A DNA stretch of 7,822 nt from Chloroflexota bacterium (GTDB lineage: Bacteria; Chloroflexota; Limnocylindria; Limnocylindrales; CSP1-4): NCBI GenBank assembly GCA_013695505.1, contig JACDAH010000469.1:1-7822 (forward strand), read 5' to 3'. The notes beneath the pieces are model-generated. The model saw nothing but the letters and a program-made list of their open reading frames with translations. It was not told the DNA's origin and ran no database searches. The position numbers and the translations under genes are program-made. Position 1 is the stretch's first letter. Every line of letters begins with the position of its first letter. This document shows, piece after piece, positions 1 to 7,822 of this stretch.

Positions 1-1
1 G

Positions 2-1342
2 CCCGCGCCTCTCCTCGACGCCACGAACCGACGGTTCATCATCCAGGACCGGACCGCCGCGGTCCAGATCCTGTTGCCCGGCGGGGCGACAGCGCCGCCG
101 GTCGGAGCTCGGATCCGCGTCCACGGCGCCATCGGCCGGGCGTACGGCGCGCCACGGATCAAGGCAGCCAGCGTGAAGCGGCTGGGCACCGAAGCGGCCA
201 TTCCCCTCGAGCTGCGGACCGCGCCCGGAGCCGCCCATGAATGGCGGCTCGTCCGCGTCCGTGGCGACATCGTGGAAATCCATCGCTCCGGCGAGCGCTG
301 GACCGCCGAGCTGCTCGTGGGCGGGACGCGGATCCCGATCGCCGGGCTGGCCGGTGCGGGGATCCCGTTCGCGGCGCTCGCCGAGGGCCGCACCGCCGCG
401 ATCGTGGGCATCGTCCGGCGCCCGCATCCGTCGGCGACGGATCGGCGGTTCGCGATCGTGCCGCGCTCGCCACGCGACCTCGCGATCGGCGGACCGGCCA
501 CCGCGGGCTCGGGCGCCGGCGCGTCGGGAGCACCATCAGGTGGGACAGTCTCGGGCGCCGCGGGTCCCGGCTCGGTCCCGAATCCGGCCGGGGTACCAGA
601 CGTCGACCTGGCAGACCTCGGTCGCCACGCCGGCGAGTCCGTGCGGGTCGGCGGCCTCGTCCGGACCGTCGCACCGACGGGCTTCGATCTCGACGACGGG
701 ACCGCGATCGCCTCGATCCGGCTCGCGGATGACGCCGCGGACATCGCGGGATCGATCGAGGTCGGCGACGCCCTGAACGCGACGGGCCGGATCGAGATCG
801 ATCCTGCGAGCAGTGCCCCGATCGTTGTCGTCGACGATCCCGCCGCGGTCACTCTCGTCGGCGATCTTGGAGCGGGTGAGCCCGATCCAAACGGTGCGGT
901 CGTCGACCCGTCGAGCTCGCCGGATCCATCGGCGGGCGCAGAAACGACCGATTCGAGCACGAATCTGGTCGCTGGCCTCGGCGATCCGGTCCTCCCGCGG
1001 GTTGGCGCAACGGGACTCGTCGTCATCGCCCTTGCCTCGTTCGGCGTGTCATGGCTCCGACGGCAGAGAACCCGCCGCCGGTTTGCGACTCGGATCGCCG
1101 CCCGGCTGGCGGCCATTGCGAGTCCGGCGACGCTCGCGGTCGCGGCGGCCAGTGCACCCATGGCATTGGCATTCGAGACCGCGACCCGCCCGCTCCCGGA
1201 GCCCTTGAACGGCCAGCCCGCGGTCGCGAGCGTCGATGGGGATCGGAGCCCGGCGAAGGCCACCGATTTCACCGATCCAGCAATCGGTGCCTGGACCGGG
1301 CAGGGCCCCAGTCGCGCCGTTCCGCCGCCTGGCCGGTTGTGA
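2..1342 (+). CDS. Membrane-anchored protein with OB-fold-like modules (5'-truncated by window edge)
   Basis: The frame is open from base 2 with no stop upstream, so the gene begins outside the window; a TTG at 74 lies inside a beta-rich domain and is probably not the start. The visible 446 residues show three stretches with an OB-fold-like beta pattern. The first is about 10-62 (RRFIIQDRTAAVQILLP, then RIRVHGAIG). The second is about 79-163 (WRLVRVRGDIVEI). The third is about 200-288 (ESVRVGGLVRTV, then DALNATGRIEI). A Gly/Ala/Ser/Pro linker lies between the second and third, and an Asp/Ser/Pro spacer follows the third. A hydrophobic helix at about 334-352 is followed at once by RRQRTRRR, then a second Ala-rich hydrophobic stretch at about 372-392 and a polar tail. 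By the positive-inside rule the OB modules should lie outside the cell. Function is unknown; OB folds bind nucleic acid, sugar or protein. The fold assignment is by eye only. Confidence 0.7.
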   Translation, partial: PAPLLDATNRRFIIQDRTAAVQILLPGGATAPPVGARIRVHGAIGRAYGAPRIKAASVKRLGTEAAIPLELRTAPGAAHEWRLVRVRGDIVEIHRSGERWTAELLVGGTRIPIAGLAGAGIPFAALAEGRTAAIVGIVRRPHPSATDRRFAIVPRSPRDLAIGGPATAGSGAGASGAPSGGTVSGAAGPGSVPNPAGVPDVDLADLGRHAGESVRVGGLVRTVAPTGFDLDDGTAIASIRLADDAADIAGSIEVGDALNATGRIEIDPASSAPIVVVDDPAAVTLVGDLGAGEPDPNGAVVDPSSSPDPSAGAETTDSSTNLVAGLGDPVLPRVGATGLVVIALASFGVSWLRRQRTRRRFATRIAARLAAIASPATLAVAAASAPMALAFETATRPLPEPLNGQPAVASVDGDRSPAKATDFTDPAIGAWTGQGPSRAVPPPGRL

Positions 1343-1352
1343 GCGTGGCGTC

Positions 1353-1368
1353 CCGTCGGCGCCGGCGG
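1353..1368. other. 16-bp near-perfect GC palindrome downstream of the OB-fold protein gene
   Basis: CCGTCGGCGCCGGCGG is its own reverse complement except for one mismatched pair, which would be a G-U pair in RNA. It lies 11 bases after the stop of the upstream gene and about 35 bases before the promoter candidate of the next gene. It could be part of a weak terminator or a protein-binding site. There is no U-run and no proper loop, and GC-rich DNA yields such palindromes by chance, so support is weak. Confidence 0.2.
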
Positions 1369-1402
1369 CAGTCATTCGTGCTCAAGTCGTGCGTGGCCGT
1401 GC

Positions 1403-1432
1403 TTGACGCTCGCGAGAAGGCGGGACTATCCT
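1403..1432 (+). promoter_or_regulatory. Candidate sigma70-type promoter for the uridine phosphorylase gene
   Basis: TTGACG at 1403-1408 matches the -35 consensus at five of six bases. It is followed after 18 bases by TATCCT at 1427-1432, four of six against TATAAT. Transcription would start near 1438-1440, giving a leader of roughly 25-45 bases. The TTG of the -35 box is also the first possible start codon of the downstream reading frame. That makes the longest version of that protein unlikely, because its start would lie upstream of the transcript. Confidence 0.5.
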
Positions 1433-1480
1433 CGGCCGAGTTTCGCGCCTGCGAAGCACGCCACAGTGAGGGACGAGGTC

Positions 1481-2326
1481 TTGCCGAACGCGGATCCCCG
1501 CGTAGCCCTCCCCATCGGAGAACGGCAATACCACATCGGGCTCGGACCGGGTGAACTGGCCGAGTACATCCTCCTCCCCGGCGACCCCGATCGGACCGCC
1601 CGGATCGCCACGCGTCTCGACACCATCGAGCTCGAGCGGCGTCACCGGGAGTTCGCCTCGGTCACCGGAGCGTATCGCGGCACCCGGGTTTCGGTCGTCT
1701 CGACCGGGATTGGTACGGACAATGTCGAGATCACGGTGGCGGAGATCCTGGCGATCACGGAACGGCCGACCTTTGTCCGGGTCGGATCCTGCGGGACCCT
1801 CCAGCCGGAGGTCGCCCTCGGGGACCTGATCGTCTCGACCGGCTCCGTCCGGCTCGAGGCGACGACGAGCTTCTTCGTCCACGACGGGTATCCAGCGGTC
1901 GCCGATTACGAGGCGGTCCTGGCGCTCATCGAGGCCGCGGATCGGCTCGGACACCGGACCCATGTCGGGATGACGGCCACGGCACCGGGGTTCTTCGGGG
2001 CGCAAGGGCGTCCCATCCCGCAACTGCCCATCCGTTACCCTGACCTGGCGGAGGACATGGCGCGCCAGCGCGTCATGAACTTCGAGATGGAGGCGTCCGC
2101 GCTCTTCGTTCTGGCGACGCTCGCTCGATGTCGGGCCGGTGTGGTCTGTGCGGTCTACGCACAGCGGACCACCGGAGCCTTCATCGAGGGAGAGGCCAAG
2201 GACAAGGCCGAGGCCGCCTGCGTGGAGACGGGGCTCGAAGCGCTCCTGATCCTGGCCGCGATGGATCGACAGAAACGAGCAGCAGGGACGGATCGCTGGC
2301 GACCGTCACTCTGGAATCGAACGTGA
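1481..2326 (+). CDS. udp: Uridine phosphorylase (PNP/UDP family 1)
   Basis: The enzyme cleaves uridine with phosphate to uracil and ribose-1-phosphate in the cytoplasm, for pyrimidine salvage. Numbering from the TTG at 1481 (281 residues), I see YHIGL (His18), the phosphate-site GDPDR (34-38), HREF (55-58), STGIG (74-78), RVGSCG (100-105), GAQGR (173-177) and NFEMEAS (200-206). The Gln and Arg of GAQGR match the E. coli Udp uracil-binding Gln166 and Arg168. This favours uridine over purine substrates. Ser replaces the Thr of the E. coli RIGTTG motif. The start is uncertain. TTG 1481 has GAGGG at 1468-1472, 8 bases upstream. GTG 1466 is in frame but has poor ribosome-binding support. TTG 1403 coincides with a -35 box. 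The C-terminus carries about 20 extra residues compared with E. coli Udp (253 residues). The gene has its own promoter candidate and a hairpin 8 bases after its stop. Confidence 0.87.
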   Translation: MPNADPRVALPIGERQYHIGLGPGELAEYILLPGDPDRTARIATRLDTIELERRHREFASVTGAYRGTRVSVVSTGIGTDNVEITVAEILAITERPTFVRVGSCGTLQPEVALGDLIVSTGSVRLEATTSFFVHDGYPAVADYEAVLALIEAADRLGHRTHVGMTATAPGFFGAQGRPIPQLPIRYPDLAEDMARQRVMNFEMEASALFVLATLARCRAGVVCAVYAQRTTGAFIEGEAKDKAEAACVETGLEALLILAAMDRQKRAAGTDRWRPSLWNRT

Positions 2327-2334
2327 GATGCGGA

Positions 2335-2355
2335 CACGGGACGAAGGTTCCCGTG
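2335..2355 (+). terminator. Hairpin after udp (weak terminator or attenuator)
   Basis: CACGGGA (2335-2341) and TCCCGTG (2349-2355) form a perfect 7-bp stem around a 7-base loop, starting 8 bases past the udp stop codon. No T-run follows, so termination is likely partial at best. It lies just upstream of the ribosome-binding site of the small zinc-ribbon gene, and no clear separate promoter is visible for that gene. Read-through from udp may therefore supply its transcript. Confidence 0.4.
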
Positions 2356-2370
2356 ACGCCACGCTGAACC

Positions 2371-2379
2371 GAGGAGGAG
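2371..2379 (+). promoter_or_regulatory. Strong purine-rich ribosome-binding site of the zinc-ribbon gene
   Basis: GAGGAGGAG lies 8 bases before the ATG at 2388 and contains the full GGAGG core. It selects this ATG over the in-frame ATG at 2328, which would add a 20-residue extension running through the hairpin at 2335-2355. The strength of this site suggests the small protein is made in quantity. Confidence 0.7.
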
Positions 2380-2387
2380 CCCGCTCC

Positions 2388-2528
2388 ATGGCTGAAGCCT
2401 ATTGCGTCAAGGACAAGCAGAAAGTCGAAGTCGTGAATCCCGAGAAGATCACGATGAAGAACGGCAAGCCGGCAATCCAGGGCACGTGCCCGATGTGCCA
2501 CGGCAAGGTCTTCAAGATCGGCGGCTGA
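2388..2528 (+). CDS. Small zinc-ribbon-like protein (DUF5679-like), 46 residues
   Basis: The product is a 46-residue protein beginning MAEAYCVKDK, with a basic middle (EKITMKNGKPA) and ending GTCPMCHGKVFKIGG. The pattern resembles the DUF5679 family of tiny zinc ribbons of unknown function, which I recognise from memory. In a usual ribbon each half gives a CxxC pair. Here the second half is intact (Cys34-x2-Cys37), but the first has Cys6 followed by Asp9 where a second Cys would be expected. Zinc could be bound by Cys3 plus Asp or by the adjacent His38, or the site may have been lost. No signal peptide or membrane segment is seen, so it should be cytoplasmic. A very good ribosome-binding site precedes the start and a strong hairpin follows the stop. 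The spacing of motifs and the start are clear; the function is unknown. Confidence 0.82.
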   Translation: MAEAYCVKDKQKVEVVNPEKITMKNGKPAIQGTCPMCHGKVFKIGG

Positions 2529-2545
2529 CGCCCCGAGTTCGAACG

Positions 2546-2585
2546 TCGAACGCGACCCCTGCCGGAAACGGCAGGGGTCGTTCGA
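2546..2585 (+). terminator. Strong GNRA-loop terminator hairpin after the zinc-ribbon gene
   Basis: CGACCCCTGCCG (2553-2564) pairs perfectly with CGGCAGGGGTCG (2569-2580) around a GAAA tetraloop (2565-2568). Skipping a 2-base bulge (2551-2552), TCGAA (2546-2550) pairs with TTCGA (2581-2585), extending the stem by 5 bp. It begins 17 bases after the stop codon. No long T-run follows, as is common for GC-rich terminators. It separates the zinc-ribbon gene from the glycolytic operon. Confidence 0.75.
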
Positions 2586-2839
2586 TTCCAGGGCAGCCAC
2601 AGTCCGTGCCCACGCCCGAACCCGCTCCGCCACCGTGGCTCCCTCCGCACCGCGACGATCGAGCGCCGCCCCGAATCGTGCGGGCCGATCGGCGGAGGCG
2701 CGCGGACGTCGTACGATGACGAGGTACAGGCGAGGCCTCGTGCGCGCCCTACCCGGGCGCCCGACCTCGACGGTCACGACTCGAACGACGATCACATCCC
2801 GGGCGCCGCGCGGCATCCGGACCGCGGAGGACAGCAACG
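2586..2839 (+). promoter_or_regulatory. Upstream region and leader of the gap operon
   Basis: No convincing gene is seen here. The best -10 candidate is TACGAT at 2712-2717, inside the palindrome TCGTACGA. Its -35 partner at 2689-2694 (TCGGCG) is poor, so the promoter call is weak. A 10-bp palindrome GCCGATCGGC at 2684-2693 overlaps that -35 position and could be an operator. If this promoter is right, the leader is about 115 bases and contains the palindrome CGAGGCCTCG (2731-2740) and a 6-bp hairpin, GCGCCC/GGGCGC (2744-2749 with 2755-2760). The ribosome-binding site GGAGG (2826-2830) lies 9 bases before the gap ATG. No known riboswitch was recognised. Confidence 0.35.
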
Positions 2840-3862
2840 ATGGCAGTGCGTGTCGGCATCAATGGCTTCGGGCGGATCGGCCGCCAGTCGCTCAAGGCCC
2901 TGATCGAGCGAACCCCCGACGTCGAGGTGGTCGCGGTCAACGACCTCGTCGACACGTCGCTCAACGCCCTGCTGTTCAAGCACGACTCGACCTACGGGGC
3001 GTATCCGGGGACGGTCGAGCACACCGAGGACTCGCTGATCATCGACGGGCGCGAGATCAAGGTTCTCAAGGAGAAGGACCCCGCGGCCCTGCCGTGGGGC
3101 GCGCTCGGCGTCGACATCGTCGTCGAGTCGACAGGGATCTTCACCTCCGCCGACAAGGCCGGCGCCCACATCGCAGCGGGCGCGAAGAAGGTGATCATCA
3201 GCGCCCCCGCGAAGGGCGAGGACATCACGATCGTGCTCGGGGTCAACGAGGACAAGTACGACCCCGCAAGTCATCACATCATCAGCAATGCCAGCTGCAC
3301 GACGAACTGCCTCGCGCCGGCGGCCAAGGTCGTCCATGACCTGCTCGGGATCGAGCGCGGCCTGATGAACACGATCCACAGCTACACCAACGATCAGCGG
3401 ATCCTCGACGTCGCCCATAAGGATCCCCGCCGCGCTCGCGCCGCTGGCCAGAACATCATCCCGACCACGAGCGGCGCCGCGATCGCCCTCGCCCTCGTGA
3501 TCCCTGAGCTCAAGGGCAAGTTCGACGGCTTCAGCCTGCGCGTCCCGACCCCGACGGTCAGCGTCGTGGACTTCACCGCCGACGTCCGCCGCCCGACGAG
3601 CGTCGAGGAGATCAACGCCGCGTTCCGGACGACCGCCGAAGGGCCGATGAAGGGCATCCTCGGCGTCAGCGACGACCCGCTCGTCTCGACCGACTTCCGT
3701 GGCGACCCCCGTTCGTCGATCATCGACGCCGAGTCGACGATGGTCCTCGACGGGACCATGGTCAAGGTCATCAGCTGGTACGACAACGAGTGGGGCTACA
3801 GCTGCCGCGTCGCCGACCTGGTCGGGTTCGTCGCGGCCCGTCTGCCGGTCGCGGCCGGCTGA
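2840..3862 (+). CDS. gap: Type I glyceraldehyde-3-phosphate dehydrogenase
   Basis: The enzyme oxidises and phosphorylates glyceraldehyde-3-phosphate to 1,3-bisphosphoglycerate with NAD(P)+ in cytoplasmic glycolysis; the reaction is reversible. The 340 residues match the family length. The Rossmann motif is [10 protein letters not shown] (6-15). Asp35, which follows the second beta strand, normally favours NAD+. The active site SNASCTTNC places the nucleophile at Cys153, and His180 is in HSYTNDQ. The phosphate-site and C-terminal motifs ([20 protein letters not shown]) are intact. In the cofactor loop, the Leu-Pro pair typical of NAD-specific enzymes (LDLPHKD) is Val191-Ala192 (LDVAHKD). This may relax the preference for NAD+. 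GGAGG precedes the ATG by 9 bases. It is the first gene of the operon, and its stop TGA is directly followed by the ATG of pgk. Confidence 0.97.
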   Translation: MAVRVGINGFGRIGRQSLKALIERTPDVEVVAVNDLVDTSLNALLFKHDSTYGAYPGTVEHTEDSLIIDGREIKVLKEKDPAALPWGALGVDIVVESTGIFTSADKAGAHIAAGAKKVIISAPAKGEDITIVLGVNEDKYDPASHHIISNASCTTNCLAPAAKVVHDLLGIERGLMNTIHSYTNDQRILDVAHKDPRRARAAGQNIIPTTSGAAIALALVIPELKGKFDGFSLRVPTPTVSVVDFTADVRRPTSVEEINAAFRTTAEGPMKGILGVSDDPLVSTDFRGDPRSSIIDAESTMVLDGTMVKVISWYDNEWGYSCRVADLVGFVAARLPVAAG

Positions 3863-7058
<3,196 letters not shown>

Positions 7059-7067
7059 GGGCCCTGG

Positions 7068-7109
7068 CCCCGGACATGACGACGCCCCGGACATGACGAC
7101 GCCCCGGAC
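7068..7109. repeat. Perfect 17-bp tandem repeat (2.5 copies) at the operon terminator
   Basis: CCCCGGACATGACGACG occurs at 7068-7084 and again, identically and without a gap, at 7085-7101. A third partial copy, CCCCGGAC, follows at 7102-7109. The repeat starts 9 bases after the membrane-protein stop codon. Each copy contains sequence able to act as the left arm of the downstream hairpin. The pattern looks like slippage duplication of a terminator arm. Confidence 0.9.
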
Positions 7110-7123
7110 GGATCCGGGGCGTC
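7098..7123. terminator. Bidirectional terminator hairpin between convergent operons
   Basis: GACGCCCCGGA (7098-7108) pairs perfectly with TCCGGGGCGTC (7113-7123) around a 4-base loop. It sits 39 bases after the stop of the plus-strand membrane-protein gene and 21 bases after the stop of rpsT on the minus strand. It can thus serve both transcripts. There is no T-run on either side. The same left-arm sequence is present again at 7081-7091, giving an alternative hairpin with a larger loop. Confidence 0.75.
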
Positions 7124-7144
7124 AGAGCGGGTGGTCGGAGCCGA

Positions 7145-7765
7145 TCAGCTCTTGGGCGCCGGCTTTTTCTTCGCGGGGGCCTTCTTGGCGGTCGCCTTGG
7201 GCGCGGCTGCCTTGGCGGGCGTCTTCTTGGCGGCGCCCTTGGCCGGCGTGGCACTCGTCGTCGTCGGTTCGGTCGTCGCGACCTTCGCGCTCGCTGCGGC
7301 GGCCTCGGCCCGGGCGGTCTTGGAGACCGCGGCGCGGGCCTTTCCGGCAGCCGTCTGGGCGCCCTTGGCCTTGTTCGCCTTGCCGGCCGAGATGCGTGCC
7401 TTCGCGGCCTTCGCGGCCTGTGCCTTCGAGGTCGTCTTCACGACGCGACCCGACGTCTGGACGGCGACGCCACCGGTTGCGGCATTGAACTTCAGGGTAA
7501 GCCGGGACTTGCGGCGGGCGGCCGCATTGGCGTGGATCGCGCCGCTCTTGGCCGCACGATCGAGGGCCGCGTGGGCCGCGGCGAGAGCAACGGCTGCGGT
7601 CTCGGCGTCGCCGCCGGAGGTGGCGGCCGTCAGGGCGCTGGCGACGAAGGTCTTTGCGGCGGTGCGCCGCGGCTGGAGGATCGCGTGACGGCGCTCGGCC
7701 TGGCGGACCCGCTTGAGTCCCGAGGGCGTTCGTGCGCCCGTCCAGGCGCGGGGCGTCTTGGCCAA
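7145..7765 (-). CDS. rpsT: 30S ribosomal protein S20 with long histone-H1-like C-terminal tail
   Basis: S20 is a primary 16S rRNA-binding protein of the small subunit. Residues about 17-96 match the family: SGLKRVRQAERR, then a three-helix pattern with LDRAAKSGAIHANAAARRKSRLT near the end. A usual S20 is under 90-100 residues, but this protein has 206. The extra 110 are almost all Ala, Lys, Thr, Gly and Pro, with AKKTPAKAA, PKATAKKAP and AKKKPAPKS at the end, like eukaryotic histone H1 tails. An N-terminal stretch of about 10 residues before ARTPSG is also unusual. The start is TTG (7765-7763 on the minus strand), chosen because AGAGG lies 9 bases upstream and no other start fits. E. coli rpsT also uses UUG, where it takes part in autoregulation. 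It is convergent with the glycolytic operon and shares the hairpin at 7098-7123. Confidence 0.88.
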   Translation of the reverse strand: MAKTPRAWTGARTPSGLKRVRQAERRHAILQPRRTAAKTFVASALTAATSGGDAETAAVALAAAHAALDRAAKSGAIHANAAARRKSRLTLKFNAATGGVAVQTSGRVVKTTSKAQAAKAAKARISAGKANKAKGAQTAAGKARAAVSKTARAEAAAASAKVATTEPTTTSATPAKGAAKKTPAKAAAPKATAKKAPAKKKPAPKS

Positions 7766-7789
7766 AGGTTCGATCCTCTCAGGAGATTG

Positions 7790-7815
7790 CTCGGGGCATG
7801 AACGCCCGACACGAG
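7790..7815 (-). promoter_or_regulatory. Possible leader hairpin upstream of rpsT
   Basis: In plus-strand reading, CTCG (7790-7793) can pair with CGAG (7812-7815) and GGGC (7794-7797) with GCCC (7804-7807), with a 4-base bulge and a 6-base loop. An alternative hairpin CCGAC/GTCGG (7806-7810 with 7815-7819) would exclude it. The element lies about 25 bases upstream of the TTG start. S20 represses its own translation in E. coli, so a leader structure is plausible. The stems are short and the window ends here, so support is weak. Confidence 0.22.
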
Positions 7816-7822
7816 TCGGTGT

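Noticed and set aside
159..674. Several long frames on both strands overlapping the OB-fold protein gene
   Set aside because: They are Arg/Ser/Pro-rich shadow translations. The frame from base 2 alone has beta-strand patterning, a linker and a membrane anchor.
2328..2387. An upstream ATG extending the zinc-ribbon protein by 20 residues
   Set aside because: The extension runs through a hairpin and has no good ribosome-binding site. The ATG at 2388 has GAGGAGGAG at the right spacing, and the protein then begins with the family-like MAEAYC.
2487..2501. CPMCH in the small protein as a c-type heme-binding CxxCH motif
   Set aside because: The protein is 46 residues with no export signal, and the context is a zinc-ribbon knuckle. 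Heme attachment occurs outside the cytoplasm.
7131..7688. A plus-strand frame encoding an apparently hydrophobic, multi-helix membrane protein
   Set aside because: It is the complement of the S20 tail: Lys codons (AAG) read as Leu (CTT) and Ala codons (GCC) as Gly (GGC), which makes a false membrane profile. S20 is clearly the real gene.

Overview
The window is a GC-rich bacterial chromosomal segment with core housekeeping genes. No insertion sequence, phage, CRISPR or tRNA signal was seen. High GC, frequent GTG and TTG starts, a short zinc-ribbon protein with an N-terminal AYCVKDK motif, and a gap-pgk-eno cluster suggest an uncultured Chloroflexota lineage (Limnocylindria/Ellin6529-like). 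This placement is inference from the look of the proteins, not from a search.

Layout. Bases 2-1342 (+) are the 3' end of a gene cut by the window edge. It encodes a surface protein with OB-fold-like modules and a C-terminal membrane anchor. A sigma70-like promoter at 1403-1432 precedes a uridine phosphorylase gene (about 1481-2326, +). A hairpin separates it from a 46-residue zinc-ribbon-like protein (2388-2528, +), which ends at a strong 12-bp GNRA-loop hairpin (about 2546-2585). A 311-base gap (2529-2839) holds that hairpin, a weak promoter candidate and the leader of the next operon.

Bases 2840-7058 (+) form a compact operon: gap (GAPDH), pgk (phosphoglycerate kinase), eno (enolase) and a four-helix membrane protein of unknown function. 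The junctions are 0, -4 and -4 bases, so translational coupling is likely. The three enzymes cover glyceraldehyde-3-phosphate to 1,3-bisphosphoglycerate to 3-phosphoglycerate, and 2-phosphoglycerate to phosphoenolpyruvate. Triose-phosphate isomerase and phosphoglycerate mutase are absent from the window.

The operon ends at an 11-bp hairpin (7098-7123) preceded by a perfect 17-bp tandem repeat. The hairpin also lies just downstream of the convergent rpsT gene (7765-7145, -), so it probably terminates transcription both ways. The rpsT product is ribosomal protein S20 with a TTG start and a tail of about 110 residues rich in Ala, Lys and Pro, resembling histone H1.

No wholly new multi-gene system is evident. 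The most notable points are the S20 tail, the unknown membrane protein coupled to lower glycolysis, the membrane-anchored OB-fold protein, the zinc ribbon with a missing cysteine, and the duplicated terminator arm.
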